Assembly: GCF_004358345.1 (NCBI RefSeq)
Contig: NZ_CP037952.1
Coordinates: 5,277,457 to 5,341,456 of the forward strand
DNA length: 64,000 nt
Reading direction: 5' to 3'
From: Parashewanella spongiae
GTDB lineage: Bacteria; Pseudomonadota; Gammaproteobacteria; Enterobacterales; Shewanellaceae
A program made the translations under genes and the position numbers. The notes under the pieces are model-generated. The model was not told the DNA's origin. It searched no databases and saw only the letters and a list, made by a program, of their open reading frames with translations. Below are positions 8,245-17,224 of this stretch, in pieces (the first letter of the stretch is position 1; each line of letters opens with the position of its first letter).

Positions 8245-8871
8245 ATGGAGAAAAGTACCGTATTTGGCAAAACCACAGTGATAGTCAGTGCCGTGGTGAT
8301 TACCTTAGCTTTATTCTATTTCATGACTCTATTAATCGATAAACAGCCCGTAACAGACCCTAGTTCGTCGACACCGACTATCGGTGCGGCACCAAGTGAG
8401 AAAGAACCCAAAGCGAAAGATAAGATCCGTCAGATTGAAAAGAAGCCCAAACCAGAAACGCCGACAAAAGCTAAATTTGTCCGAGAAGGCACTGAACCAG
8501 TGGTTAAGTTACCAGAAGCCCCTACCAATCCGACCATGCCAATTTTGACTCATACATCGTCAAAAGTGACTGAATTTGTTCCAATGAAAACCACCGATGG
8601 TGCTGCAACCGCTTTGGTAAAAATCGCTCCACTCTACCCTGCGGATGCGGCCCGTGATGGGAAAGAAGGCTGGGTGGTATTAGGCTTTGATATCAGCACA
8701 GACGGTAAAGTGATCAACGCTGAAGTTCTAGATTCTGATCCCAAAAAAATATTCGATAAAGCGGCGAAAAAAGCGCTTAAAAACTGGCGCTATCAACCAA
8801 AAGTTGAGGACGGTGTAGCTATTGTACAGGAAAACCAACGGGTTCAATTGGATTTTGAATTGGATAAATAA
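8245..8871 (+). CDS. TonB-family energy transducer
   Basis: 208 residues. The ATG at 8245 is chosen because AAGGAAATGCATT places a ribosome site before it; the frame stays open upstream only because it reads through MITE-4. A single N-terminal membrane anchor (about 10-30) is followed by a Pro/Lys-rich periplasmic stretch (about 45-95) and a TonB C-terminal domain (about 120-208, with LYPADAARDGKEGWVVLGFDI and KALKNWRYQP). TonB proteins carry proton-motive energy from ExbB-ExbD to outer membrane receptors. No exbB, exbD or receptor gene is adjacent, so its partner system is elsewhere. Confidence 0.87.
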   Translation: MEKSTVFGKTTVIVSAVVITLALFYFMTLLIDKQPVTDPSSSTPTIGAAPSEKEPKAKDKIRQIEKKPKPETPTKAKFVREGTEPVVKLPEAPTNPTMPILTHTSSKVTEFVPMKTTDGAATALVKIAPLYPADAARDGKEGWVVLGFDISTDGKVINAEVLDSDPKKIFDKAAKKALKNWRYQPKVEDGVAIVQENQRVQLDFELDK

Positions 8872-8884
8872 TTTTCACTCAATA

Positions 8885-9388
8885 AATCACCCCGCCCCAG
8901 AGTGGAGAGGTATCGTTTAAGTAGAGTAGGCTACTGGCTTCGCTATCGTTTATCCAGCAGCCCCTCTTCGATTCCGTGCATGAAATTTCCCTCACACGGC
9001 TCTGTTGTTACACTTCTCTCAGCTCCTTCACTTTGCTTATCATCTTGTAGTGGGTAAATATTCAAGACCTGCTTGGCGTAATTTTTCGTAAGCACCTCGT
9101 GATAGATACTTGCTCCGACGTTGACTTAAGCGGCGATGCCATCGATTGAATCGGTTTACTACAAATCCATTTATTCTGAAAAATATCGCTCTGGGATAAC
9201 CTATCCCACCAAAATAGTGTTTCCACCCTCTCAGAACTTGATTTACTTTACTTATCAGTACACCAAGCCTATTTGAAGTTCGGTGTTTCACTATGGCTCT
9301 GAGTTTATTTTTCAGCTTTGTTTGGCTCTTCTTAGACGCTTGTATCTTAATATAACTGGTTCCTTTGATGAGGCCTCTGATACGTTGA
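8885..9388 (-). mobile_element. Second group II intron remnant, different lineage
   Basis: The minus strand carries the maturase end (RGWKHYFGGIGYPRAIFFR and NRWHRRLSQRRSKYLSRG, about 9040-9385). After its stop comes a domain V hairpin near 8966-9000 (GAGCCGTGTGAGG / CATGCACGG) and a domain VI-like stem. The maturase has the long D-domain type end, unlike the short RT at 52757-53893, so this is another intron lineage. Its 5' part was removed or displaced where IS110 copy 1 begins at 9390. Confidence 0.75.
9040..9388 (-). pseudogene. Group II intron maturase, C-terminal fragment
   Basis: The open frame continues upstream of the Met at 9291 to at least 9386 (reading QRIRGLIKGTSYIK then KLKNKLRAIVKHRTS) and is cut by the IS110 left end. 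It holds only the maturase X/DNA-binding end of a group II intron reverse transcriptase. No RT domain or YADD motif remains, so it is not functional. Confidence 0.78.
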
Positions 9389-9392
9389 ACCT

Positions 9393-9428
9393 AAACGTTC
9401 ATGATAGGCATAGATGTCATGAGCGTTT
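9393..9428 (+). ncRNA. Hairpin in IS110 left end (candidate start of bridge RNA)
   Basis: AAACGTTCATGA (9393-9404) pairs with TCATGAGCGTTT (9417-9428) with one mismatch, around a 12-base loop. The same hairpin is in copy 2 at about 15297-15332. IS110-family elements such as IS621 encode a bridge RNA in the non-coding left end that selects target and donor DNA. That this hairpin belongs to such an RNA is inference. Confidence 0.4.
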
Positions 9429-9699
9429 ACTTTAATTTCGATTTTTCTATCACCCTACACCATGAAAATTCTTTCTGTTTTATTCTAACTATTAGCAGAG
9501 CTTAAATCGTGGTCGCATTTTTTTTTAGTTTTCATAACTGAACCTAAACTGATCTGGATATGGTTGCTCGTACCCTCGGCTATTTCAGCTTTTACGCATT
9601 GAATGAACGGTAAAATGACCAGTTCTCGTTAGAGTTCTTGGCAATCCAACCTATCCACTAGGCTCTGCTACTCACTTTAATTCAGTGGAGTAGTATTTT

Positions 9700-11061
9700 A
9701 TGGAACCTATTGTAAAAAGTTGTGCAGGATTAGATGTCCACAAGATGATGGTCACTATCCGCAAGGAGACAGAGCAGGGAATTGAAGAAATCACCCAATC
9801 CTTTGGTACTTTAAAAAAAGAACGCTTGAAATTATGCCATTTTCTCAAGCAGCATCATATTGAGCTAGCTGTAATTGAAAGTACAGGTGTTTACTGGAAA
9901 AGCATCTACCTTTCACTTGTTACTACTGGCATAAAAACGCAGGTCGTTAATGCAAGACATGTCAAGAATGTTCCCGGTCGAAAGACAGATGTCATTAACA
10001 GTCAATGGCTCGCTTCACTCGGTCACTATGGACTCGTTCGGTCAAGTTTCGTTCCAGCGCCACAGCAGGAGCAACTCAGATTACTGACTCGCAGAAGAGA
10101 CAAACAAAAAAAGGAATTGAGTAATGAGAAAAATCTATTACATAAAACCTTAGGGATGTCGCAGTTCAAATAATACCACTTTAAATTTCAACGCTTAATT
10201 TGTCATACCTGCGAACGCAGGTATCCAGCGACTTGTGCCCAAATTAACCAAAGACTCTGGACTCCTGCGTTCGCAGGAGTGACGATAAAATTGGTATACA
10301 TTCTTCCGCCACGTCCCTTAGATGATGCTGGTATTCGTCTGGGCGGGTTTATTAGCGACATTAACGGGAAATCAGGGCAAATACTCGTGAACGGTCTGAT
10401 TGAAGGAAAGCCATTGTGTGACTTGATAAAAATGGTCGACCCAAGACTGAAAGCCGATAGAAGTGAACTTATGGCGAGTATGGACGAAACTCTTACTCCG
10501 TCACACCTTTATATCTTGCGTAATATCAAAAGTCACATTGAGTTTCTAGAGAAGCAGCTTGCTGAGCTAGAAACCTTAATTATTGAAACGATAAAACCGT
10601 GGAATGAGGCTCTGGAACTTTTGCAAACGATACCGAGCACTAGTGTTATCAGTGCAGCTTGTCTTATTGGTGAAATCGGTGACGACATGAGTTGCTTCGA
10701 TGGAATGAAGGGTATCAGCTCATGGGCAGGTTTATGTCCGGGAAATAATGAAAGTGCAGGAAAAAGAAAAAGTGGGCGAATGCGTAAAGGAAACAAAATG
10801 GTCAAAACACTCTTGTGTGAAGTAGCTAATGCTGCCGTTAAGACGAAAAGTCAATTCAAAGGCAAGTACCAAGGTTTGGTCATCCGTTGAGGACACAAGA
10901 GAAGTATCATTGCTATCGCCCACAAACTTTTACGTATTATCTACACAGTATTAAGCCGAAGGAAAGCCTATTTTGACCCAGATATTAACTACGAGGAGTT
11001 AATGGTCAGGAGAAATAGTCCCCGATGGCTTCAAATGATGGTTAAATACAATATGGTATAA
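9700..11061 (+). pseudogene. IS110-family transposase, broken by MITE-3 and a stop
   Basis: Without the insert, the frame would encode about 397 residues. The N-terminal RuvC-like DEDD domain shows CAGLDVHKMMV, VIESTGVYWK and GRKTDVINSQWLAS. The C-terminal Tnp_20 domain shows SWAGLCPGNNESAGKRKSGR with the conserved Ser. MITE-3 entered after TTA at 10150-10152. In addition CGA became TGA at 10888-10890 (copy 2 keeps CGA). Translation would end soon after the insertion point. Confidence 0.88.
10153..10317. repeat. MITE-3 copy 1 (165 bp, TTA duplication)
   Basis: Starts GGGATGTCGC and ends with the imperfect inverse GCCACGTCCC, flanked by TTA on both sides (10150-10152, 10318-10320). IS110 copy 2 shows the empty site. 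The interior contains two self-complementary blocks, CCTGCGAACGCAGG and CCTGCGTTCGCAGG, which also pair with each other to give a large cruciform. As far as I can read it is base-for-base identical to 46418-46582. The 3-base TWA duplication would fit mobilisation by an IS5-type transposase, which is inference. Confidence 0.92.
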
Positions 11062-11163
11062 ACAGTTAAGCAAAAAGCTTAACTGACAGCCAGACTTATT
11101 TTTATCCCTTCAATAATTGCGGGGAGGACTATGTTGCGTCTAATACTATTAATTTTCACGGTA

Positions 11164-11303
11164 ATTTATAACGCAGCTAGCGGTGATTTGGGCAAGTATA
11201 TGAATGTTCAGCACTCACCTGATAGGTGAATTATGATTATTTAATTTTTCATTTAATTTCAATAGATTAGACTTGAACCGTGCGTTCAACCGATTTATCC
11301 CGG
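11164..11303. repeat. MITE-1 copy C, truncated by IS110 copy 1
   Basis: Homologous to the right 60 percent of MITE-1 (orientation as copy D), beginning in the interior at ATTTATAACGCAGC directly after the IS110 right end and finishing at a diverged end TTTATCCCGG. The left part is missing. It is the more decayed copy. Confidence 0.75.
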
Positions 11304-11358
11304 TTAACAAGAGCGGAAGAATTCCGCTCTGTTAGATTCATACAAGGTTGAATAAACA

Positions 11359-12285
11359 CTACCAGTTTGAATAACGTTGTCTTTCCTCTAAATCAGACAA
11401 GGTAAATCGATTCTTTTCTTGCTCTCTCTGATGTAAATCTTCATTGTCTAAAGTATCTAAAATGAGCGCCGTCAGGTCATTTTCATTAAAAGTCATTCCA
11501 AACTCTAAAGCAACTTCAGCACCTTTTTTTATACAAGCTAAATCATTACCATCATAAACGACCCAATAATTTCTCTTATATTTGAGCTGACCTGTCTTAT
11601 CCTCAGTCGGCATATTCATCACAGAAACTTTAAATCTCACTCTGGTATCAATGCATTCTTGTCTTAATTCAAATAACGTTTTATCTGCCGCCTCAATATC
11701 TTCATCATTGGCTAATCGGATCAGTAAATTCAGTCCTCTTTGATCACTAGAAAAACAACCACTTATACGGTTCATGACTTGATAAGGTGTACTCTGGGTA
11801 ACCATTTTTGCATGTTCTTTTTTAGCTATCAATTCTCGTACTGACTTTGCCACTTTCTCCGATGCAGCGGCTCTCACACGTCCAAGTTCAATTAGTTCCA
11901 TTTTCCCAGCTGAATTACGAAGTTGTATTTCAAAAATGTGAACCTTTCGTCCTTCATTAGCATGATCATCTTCAAGTCGTTCATAGATTTTAGGACCGTC
12001 ATCTCCCTTAATCGCAGTACGCTTTAAGCCATTAAAGTGTTCCATTGCTGATCGGCAAGCATGTAATCCTGCTCCTTTGTGATTGTAATCAGTGCGTGCA
12101 TTCATTAAAACGACTAGCGGAAGTGTATATTGTTTAGAGTCAACGCCACGAAACCAATTAATGATCCGTTGCAAAAGACTTTCTACATTCGTGCAGCCTA
12201 ACCCTTGGGACTTTGCTTGCCTAACTTTATTAACAAATTCAGTATCAAGCTTTCTTCCAGAACATCCCCATGAACCAGATATCAT
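11359..12285 (-). CDS. Protein of unknown function (308 aa)
   Basis: I do not recognise this family. The ATG at 12285 is chosen because a perfect AAAGGAGG lies 5 bases before it; a GTG further upstream would read through that site. The protein begins MISGSWGCSGRKLD, has a short hydrophobic-aromatic stretch LLQRIINWFRGVD (about 35-47), a mixed alpha/beta middle and a charged C-terminus (HQREQEKNRFTLSDLEERQR). There is no signal peptide or membrane segment. It stands alone between repeat debris and the divergent penicillin acylase gene. An inverted repeat at 12300-12320 lies in its leader. Confidence 0.75.
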   Translation of the reverse strand: MISGSWGCSGRKLDTEFVNKVRQAKSQGLGCTNVESLLQRIINWFRGVDSKQYTLPLVVLMNARTDYNHKGAGLHACRSAMEHFNGLKRTAIKGDDGPKIYERLEDDHANEGRKVHIFEIQLRNSAGKMELIELGRVRAAASEKVAKSVRELIAKKEHAKMVTQSTPYQVMNRISGCFSSDQRGLNLLIRLANDEDIEAADKTLFELRQECIDTRVRFKVSVMNMPTEDKTGQLKYKRNYWVVYDGNDLACIKKGAEVALEFGMTFNENDLTALILDTLDNEDLHQREQEKNRFTLSDLEERQRYSNW

Positions 12286-12299
12286 AATGCCTCCTTTAT

Positions 12300-12320
12300 C
12301 ATTAGTAACGATCACTAATG
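12300..12320 (-). promoter_or_regulatory. Dyad upstream of the 308-aa gene (candidate operator)
   Basis: A perfect 7-base inverted repeat CATTAGT-7-ACTAATG ends 15 bases before the start codon at 12285. Its position fits an operator or a leader hairpin close to the ribosome site. Between 12321 and 12624 I see only AT-rich sequence with no convincing gene. Confidence 0.35.
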
Positions 12321-12624
12321 CCTTCTTGTAAACTCAGGTGACGATGAATTTAAACGGTTAAAAAATGACAACTTTTTGTTCAAAGAATAATTCAAACTTT
12401 TGAGAAAAGTATAAAAAACGTAACCGTTCTATAAATTCGATAACATTATAAAGATGAAGTTCCCAAAAAGTAGAATAATGAATGATGTTTAATTTGCCTG
12501 ATCGCATTGAATTAATCTGACAACAGACGAGATAATATTCGACAACATATGCACTTTGAAGTAAAAACGATTTTAAATAGTCAATAATCTCCACAACAAC
12601 ATTATTAATTAAGGTAACAAGCCC

Positions 12625-15045
12625 ATGTTATATTTTAAAAAGATTTTGCTAAGCCTTTTTGTGCTCTTAATTAGTGCTGTGTCTATTGCTTATCTCATAT
12701 TGATTTTTAGCTTACCCACGCTTCAAGGCCAAATACAGCTTCCTCAGATAGAACTGCCAATATCCATAAGCCGCGATAAATCGGGAGTTCCTACCATCAT
12801 TGGAGCCTCAAGAGCTGATGTTGCATTTGCCACGGGCTTTTTACACGCACAAGATCGATTTTTTCAAATGGATCTATCTAGACGAAACTCTGCCGGTGAA
12901 CTATCTGAAATTTTTGGCTCAAGAGCCCTTAGCTATGACAAAAAACAGAGGAAGCACCGCTTTAGAAAAATTGCCATGGAAGCGTTTAGCTTACTTCCAA
13001 GCCAAGACAAACAAATACTGTCTATGTATGCTAAAGGAGTGAATGAAGGGCTTAATGCTTTAGCGGTCAAGCCATTTGAATATTGGTTACTCGGTGTAAC
13101 CCCTAAAGCTTGGAAAGAAGAAGATAGTTTTCTTACTATTTTTAGCATGTATTTCGATTTAAACGACTCAAACGGAATACTCGATAGTACCAAAGGCTTC
13201 ATTCTTAAAACCACAACACCAGAAGTATTGTCTTTTTTATCGCCCCAAAACACACGTTGGGATTCACCATTACAGCATGAACCAGCTTACACCAAACCAA
13301 CTATCCCAAACAAAGAGCAAATAAACTTACGGGAAAGAGATTCTAATTTTTATACTCATTTAACTGGTAAATTGGTACCTGACGGTTTTATTGGTAGTAA
13401 TAACTGGGCTGTATCAGGAAATATCACAAGCAACCACTCGGCTATTGTAGAAAACGACATGCACTTAGGCCTGCGAGTACCAACCACTTGGTACAGAGCT
13501 CAACTTATTTACCCTCAAGCTTCTGCAACTAGCACACAAAAACAAAACATAAAAATAACCGGCGTTACTTTACCTGGGCTCCCAAATATTGTGATAGGAA
13601 GTAATGGTCATATCGCATGGGGGTTTACCAATAGCTATGGTGATTGGACCGATCTGATCGAGCTTGAAATCAATAATAATCAATATTTGACTAACCAAGG
13701 AAAAACTCAAATCAAAACTTGGTACGACACTATTGAAGTTAAAGATGAACCTTCTGTCGAAGTCAGTTACCAGACGACACATTGGGGTCCGATCATTACC
13801 TCTCCATTATGCAAATGTAAGTTTGCACTGACATGGACAGCACATAAACCAAGCGCAACTAATCTGAATTTACTCAAACTTGAAACTGCACACACTGTCA
13901 AACAAGCCATCGAGATTGCAACCACAGCAGGAATTCCACCACAGAACTTTACCGTTGGAGACAGTAAAGGCAATATTGGTTGGACAATTGCCGGAAGAAT
14001 TCCAAAAAGAAACCTCAATGATCCCAGCACTCCAATAAATTGGTCTAAAGCAGACACACATTGGCGCCAGTGGCTAGCATCAGAAGAATATCCAAGACTC
14101 ATTAACCCTTCCAACAACCGAATATGGACTGCAAATGCCCGCGTTGTATCTGGAACCAATAAAATGATAATCGGCGATGGTGGTTACGCCTTAGGCGCAA
14201 GACAACAACAAATAGAGAATAAACTACTGGAATTAAACCAAGCTACTGAGTCAAAATTGTTAAACATTGCACTGGATAATGAAGCAATATATCTCAACAA
14301 TTGGCGGCAATTAATACTCAGTTCGCTTACAACAGAAAAACGAATACATCACCCAGAGCGAGAAGTGTTTTATCAGTATGTGAACAATTGGTCAGCAGCT
14401 GCATCAACTGAAGATATAGGCTACCGATTGGTAAGAGAATTCTACGATAATTTAAATTTAGAGGTTCTCCAAAGCATCGGAAAGTATTTGCTGAGCAAGT
14501 CTAGCGATAAGCACTTGGATGTAAATGATACGTGGTTGCAAAAAGTAAATCACGAAGAAGAAATGCTGCTCAGGCTGTATCAAGATCAACCTATGAACTG
14601 GTTGAGTCCAAAGTATGATAGTTGGGATCAACTATTCACGTCTGTCGTGGACAATACAATAAACCGTTTAGCTGTTCAATATAATACAAACCCCATATCA
14701 GCTATTAAAATGGCAACATGGGGAGATAAAAATAGAGCACGTATATACCACCCCTTATCGGAGGCGATACCTTATCTGGGACACCACTTGAACATGTCTA
14801 GTGTGAAATTAGCCGGTGATTCTTGGATGCCGAATGTACAAAGGCCCACTGCCGGAGTATCCGAGCGAATGATCGTATCACCTGGAAATGAAGAATACGG
14901 CATTTTTCATATGCCGGGAGGCCAAAGTGGCCACCCTTTATCTGAATATTATTCGATGGGATATAATGATTGGGCAACTGGATCCGCCAGTGCTTTTTTA
15001 CCACAGCAAGCAAAATATACACTCACTTTAACTCCAAAAAAATAA
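12625..15045 (+). CDS. Penicillin acylase family N-terminal nucleophile hydrolase
   Basis: 806 residues. An N-terminal membrane anchor or signal (about 5-30) is followed by the alpha-chain region, and then the conserved GSNNWAVSG, where Ser258 would become the N-terminal nucleophile after autocleavage between Gly257 and Ser258. The beta-chain region contains ENDMHLGLRVPTTWY and HWGPI, and the C-terminus has MPGGQSGHPLSEYYSMGY, all typical of S45 peptidases. Family members cleave amide bonds of beta-lactams, acyl-homoserine lactones or other acylated compounds; the substrate here cannot be inferred. The length is usual for the family. A ribosome site AAGGTAAC precedes the ATG. Confidence 0.92.
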   Translation: MLYFKKILLSLFVLLISAVSIAYLILIFSLPTLQGQIQLPQIELPISISRDKSGVPTIIGASRADVAFATGFLHAQDRFFQMDLSRRNSAGELSEIFGSRALSYDKKQRKHRFRKIAMEAFSLLPSQDKQILSMYAKGVNEGLNALAVKPFEYWLLGVTPKAWKEEDSFLTIFSMYFDLNDSNGILDSTKGFILKTTTPEVLSFLSPQNTRWDSPLQHEPAYTKPTIPNKEQINLRERDSNFYTHLTGKLVPDGFIGSNNWAVSGNITSNHSAIVENDMHLGLRVPTTWYRAQLIYPQASATSTQKQNIKITGVTLPGLPNIVIGSNGHIAWGFTNSYGDWTDLIELEINNNQYLTNQGKTQIKTWYDTIEVKDEPSVEVSYQTTHWGPIITSPLCKCKFALTWTAHKPSATNLNLLKLETAHTVKQAIEIATTAGIPPQNFTVGDSKGNIGWTIAGRIPKRNLNDPSTPINWSKADTHWRQWLASEEYPRLINPSNNRIWTANARVVSGTNKMIIGDGGYALGARQQQIENKLLELNQATESKLLNIALDNEAIYLNNWRQLILSSLTTEKRIHHPEREVFYQYVNNWSAAASTEDIGYRLVREFYDNLNLEVLQSIGKYLLSKSSDKHLDVNDTWLQKVNHEEEMLLRLYQDQPMNWLSPKYDSWDQLFTSVVDNTINRLAVQYNTNPISAIKMATWGDKNRARIYHPLSEAIPYLGHHLNMSSVKLAGDSWMPNVQRPTAGVSERMIVSPGNEEYGIFHMPGGQSGHPLSEYYSMGYNDWATGSASAFLPQQAKYTLTLTPKK

Positions 15046-15056
15046 TGAAAACTCAA

Positions 15057-15288
15057 CCTAAATAAATCGGTTGGGAGCGTTCATATACGCAGAAAAAATA
15101 ACTAATAGCAAGGCATAAATAGCAGCAAGCAGTGGTTTTACCTACAAAATTTATAACGCAGCTAGCGGTTATTTTGGCAAGTATATGAATGTTGAGCACT
15201 CACCTGATGGGCGAATTTGGGTTGTTTAATTTTGTATTTAACTTCATTAGATTAAAGTTAAATTGTGCGTTCAACCAATTTATTTAGG
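15057..15288. repeat. MITE-1 copy D (inverted relative to A and B)
   Basis: 232 bp from CCTAAATAAATCGGTTGGG to CAACCAATTTATTTAGG. The left flank is CTCAA (15052-15056) and the right flank TTCAA (15289-15293), a target duplication with one difference. It starts 11 bases after the acylase stop codon and abuts MITE-2 copy 2. Confidence 0.88.
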
Positions 15289-15299
15289 TTCAACCTAAA

Positions 15300-16902
15300 C
15301 GTTCATGATAGGCATAGATGTCATGAGCGTTTACTTTAATTTCGATTTTTCTATCACCCTACACCATGAAAATTCTTTCTGTTTTATTCTAACTATTAGC
15401 AGAGCTTAAATCGTGGTCGCATTTTTTTTAGTTTTCATAACTGAACCTAAATTGATCTGGATATGGTTGCTCGCACCCTCGGCTATTTCAGCTTTTACGC
15501 ATTGAATGAACGGTAAAATGACCAGTTCTCGTTAGAGTTCTTGGCAATCCAATCTATCCACTAGGCTCTGCTACTCACTTTAATTCAGTGGAGTAGTATT
15601 TTATGGAGCCTATTGTAAAAAGTTGTGCAGGATTAGATGTCCACAAGATGATGGTCACTATCCGCAAGGAGACAGAGCAGGGAATTGAAGAAATCACCCA
15701 ATCCTTTGGTACTTTAAAAAAAAACGCTTGAAATTATGCCATTTTCTCAAGCAGCATCATATTGAGCTAGCTGTAATTGAAAGTACAGGTGTTTACTGGA
15801 AAAGCATCTACCTTTCACTTGTTACTACTGGCATAAAAACGCAGGTCGTTAATGCAAGACATGTCAAGAATGTTCCCGGTCGAAAGACAGATGTCATTAA
15901 CAGTCAATGGCTCGCTTCACTCGGTCACTATGGACTCGTTCGGTCAAGTTTCGTTCCAGCGCCACAGCAGAAGCAACTCAGATTACTGACTCGCAGAAGA
16001 GACAAACAAAAAAAGGAGTTGAGTAATGAGAAAAATCGATTACATAAAACCTTAGATGATGCTGGTATTCGTCTGGGCGGGTTTATTAGCGACATTAACG
16101 GGAAATCAGGGCAAATACTCGTGAACGGTCTGATTGAAGGAAAGCCATTGTGTGACTTGATAAAAATGGTCGACCCAAGACTGAAAGCCGATAGAAGTGA
16201 ACTTATGGCGAGTATGGACGAAACTCTTACTACGTCACACTTTTATATCTTGCGTAATATCAAAAATCACATTGAGTTTCTAGAGAAGCAGCTTGCTGAG
16301 CTAGAGACCTTAATTATTGAAACGATAAAACCGTGGAATGAGATGAGGCTCTGGAACTTTTGCAAACGATACCGGGCACTAGTGTTATCAGTGCAGCTTA
16401 TCTTATTGGTGAAATCGGTGACGACATGAGTTGCTTCGATGGAATGAAGGGTATCAGCTCATGGGCAGGTTTATGTCCGGGAAATAATGAAAGTGCAGGA
16501 AAAAGAAAAAGTGGGCGAATGCGTAAAGGAAACAAAATGGTCAAAACACTCTTGTGTGAAGTAGCTAATGCTGCCGTTAAGACGAAAAGCCAATTCAAAG
16601 GCAAGTACCAAGGTTTGGTCATCCGTCGAGGACACAAGAGAAGTATCATTGCTATCGCCCACAAACTTTTACGTATTATCTACACAGTATTAAGCCGAAG
16701 GAAAGCCTATTTTGACCCAGATATTAACTACGAGGAGTTAATGGTCAGGAGAAATAGTCCCCGATGGCTTCAAATGATGGTTAAATACAATATGGTATAA
16801 ACAGTTAAGCAAAAAGCTTAACAGACAGCCAGACTTATTTTTATCCCTTCAATAATTGCGGGGAGGACTATGTTGCGTCTAATACTATTAATTTTCACGG
16901 TA
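15300..16902 (+). mobile_element. IS110-family element copy 2
   Basis: About 1.6 kb, nearly identical to copy 1 but without MITE-3. The non-coding left end up to 15602 contains the same hairpin, and the right end after 16800 has a weakened CAGTTAAGC/GCTTAACAG hairpin. It is inserted in the left terminal repeat of MITE-2 copy 2. As in other IS110 elements, no terminal inverted repeat or target duplication is visible. Confidence 0.87.
15603..16800 (+). pseudogene. IS110-family transposase with two frameshifts
   Basis: The start ATG at 15603 matches copy 1. A one-base loss in the A-rich stretch near 15716-15724 (copy 1 has AAAAAAAGAA where this has nine A) shifts the frame after residue 40. A 5-base tandem duplication of ATGAG near 16338-16347 shifts it again. 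The regions 15728-16337 and 16360-16800 remain readable and carry the DEDD and Ser motifs. The two genomic copies have different lesions, so neither is active, but an intact version can be reconstructed from them. Confidence 0.87.
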
Positions 16903-17180
16903 ACATCAGTTGAACGCTAAGTATATGAGTAACTGTTTGAGCGCAATACGATGATTTTATCATCATGGCTTTCACCCAATGAGTGAAGTGCTCTACGCTC
17001 ACAAGCTTACGAAAATGACTGCTATTTGCGTTGTAACTTTTGCAAGTAGAATAACTACTTGCTGCAAGCTACGCCTTACTATCAGCCATTTTTTCTATGC
17101 TTGAGAACGCAGTCAACTGATGTTTCTAGGTTCAATACTAAACAAGTTGTGAATTTACCTGAACACCAAAAAACAAGCAT

Positions 17181-17212
17181 AAAAAAACCGAGTAATCATA
17201 CTCGGCTTTTTT
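17181..17212 (-). terminator. Terminator of the alpha operon
   Basis: On the minus strand GCCGAGTA-TGAT-TACTCGGT is followed by a T7 run. It lies 13 bases after the rplQ stop codon and ends the ribosomal protein block. The MITE-2/IS110 insertions lie just beyond it, so they do not disturb the operon. Confidence 0.9.
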
Positions 17213-17224
17213 ACAATTTCGTAT

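Larger units (their letters stand above)
9390..11164 (+). mobile_element. IS110-family element copy 1 (interrupted by MITE-3)
   Basis: About 1.6 kb of IS plus a 165 bp MITE-3 insert. Homology with copy 2 begins around AACCTAAACGTTCATG (9388) and ends around TTTTCACGGTAA (11164). There are no terminal inverted repeats and no target duplication, as usual for IS110. The first six bases CCTAAA may belong to a MITE end rather than the IS. The non-coding left end (about 9396-9699) holds a strong hairpin at 9393-9428. The right end (11062-11163) begins with a CAGTTAAGC/GCTTAACTG hairpin. Confidence 0.85.
15294..17130. repeat. MITE-2 copy 2, split by IS110 copy 2
   Basis: The first six bases CCTAAA (15294-15299) and the body resuming with ACATCAGTTGAACGC near 16903 and ending TGTTTCTAGG at 17130 make up one MITE-2. 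TTCAA lies on both outer sides (15289-15293 and 17131-17135), which supports the assignment. IS110 copy 2 therefore sits six bases inside its left end. Confidence 0.8.

Noticed and set aside
10279-10890. Possible separate gene starting in the middle of the IS110 region
   Set aside because: Its first codons lie in MITE-3; the rest is the C-terminal half of the interrupted transposase.
12358-12594. 78-residue frame on the minus strand
   Set aside because: AT-rich, no ribosome site at the GTG start, composition like untranslated sequence; treated as intergenic.
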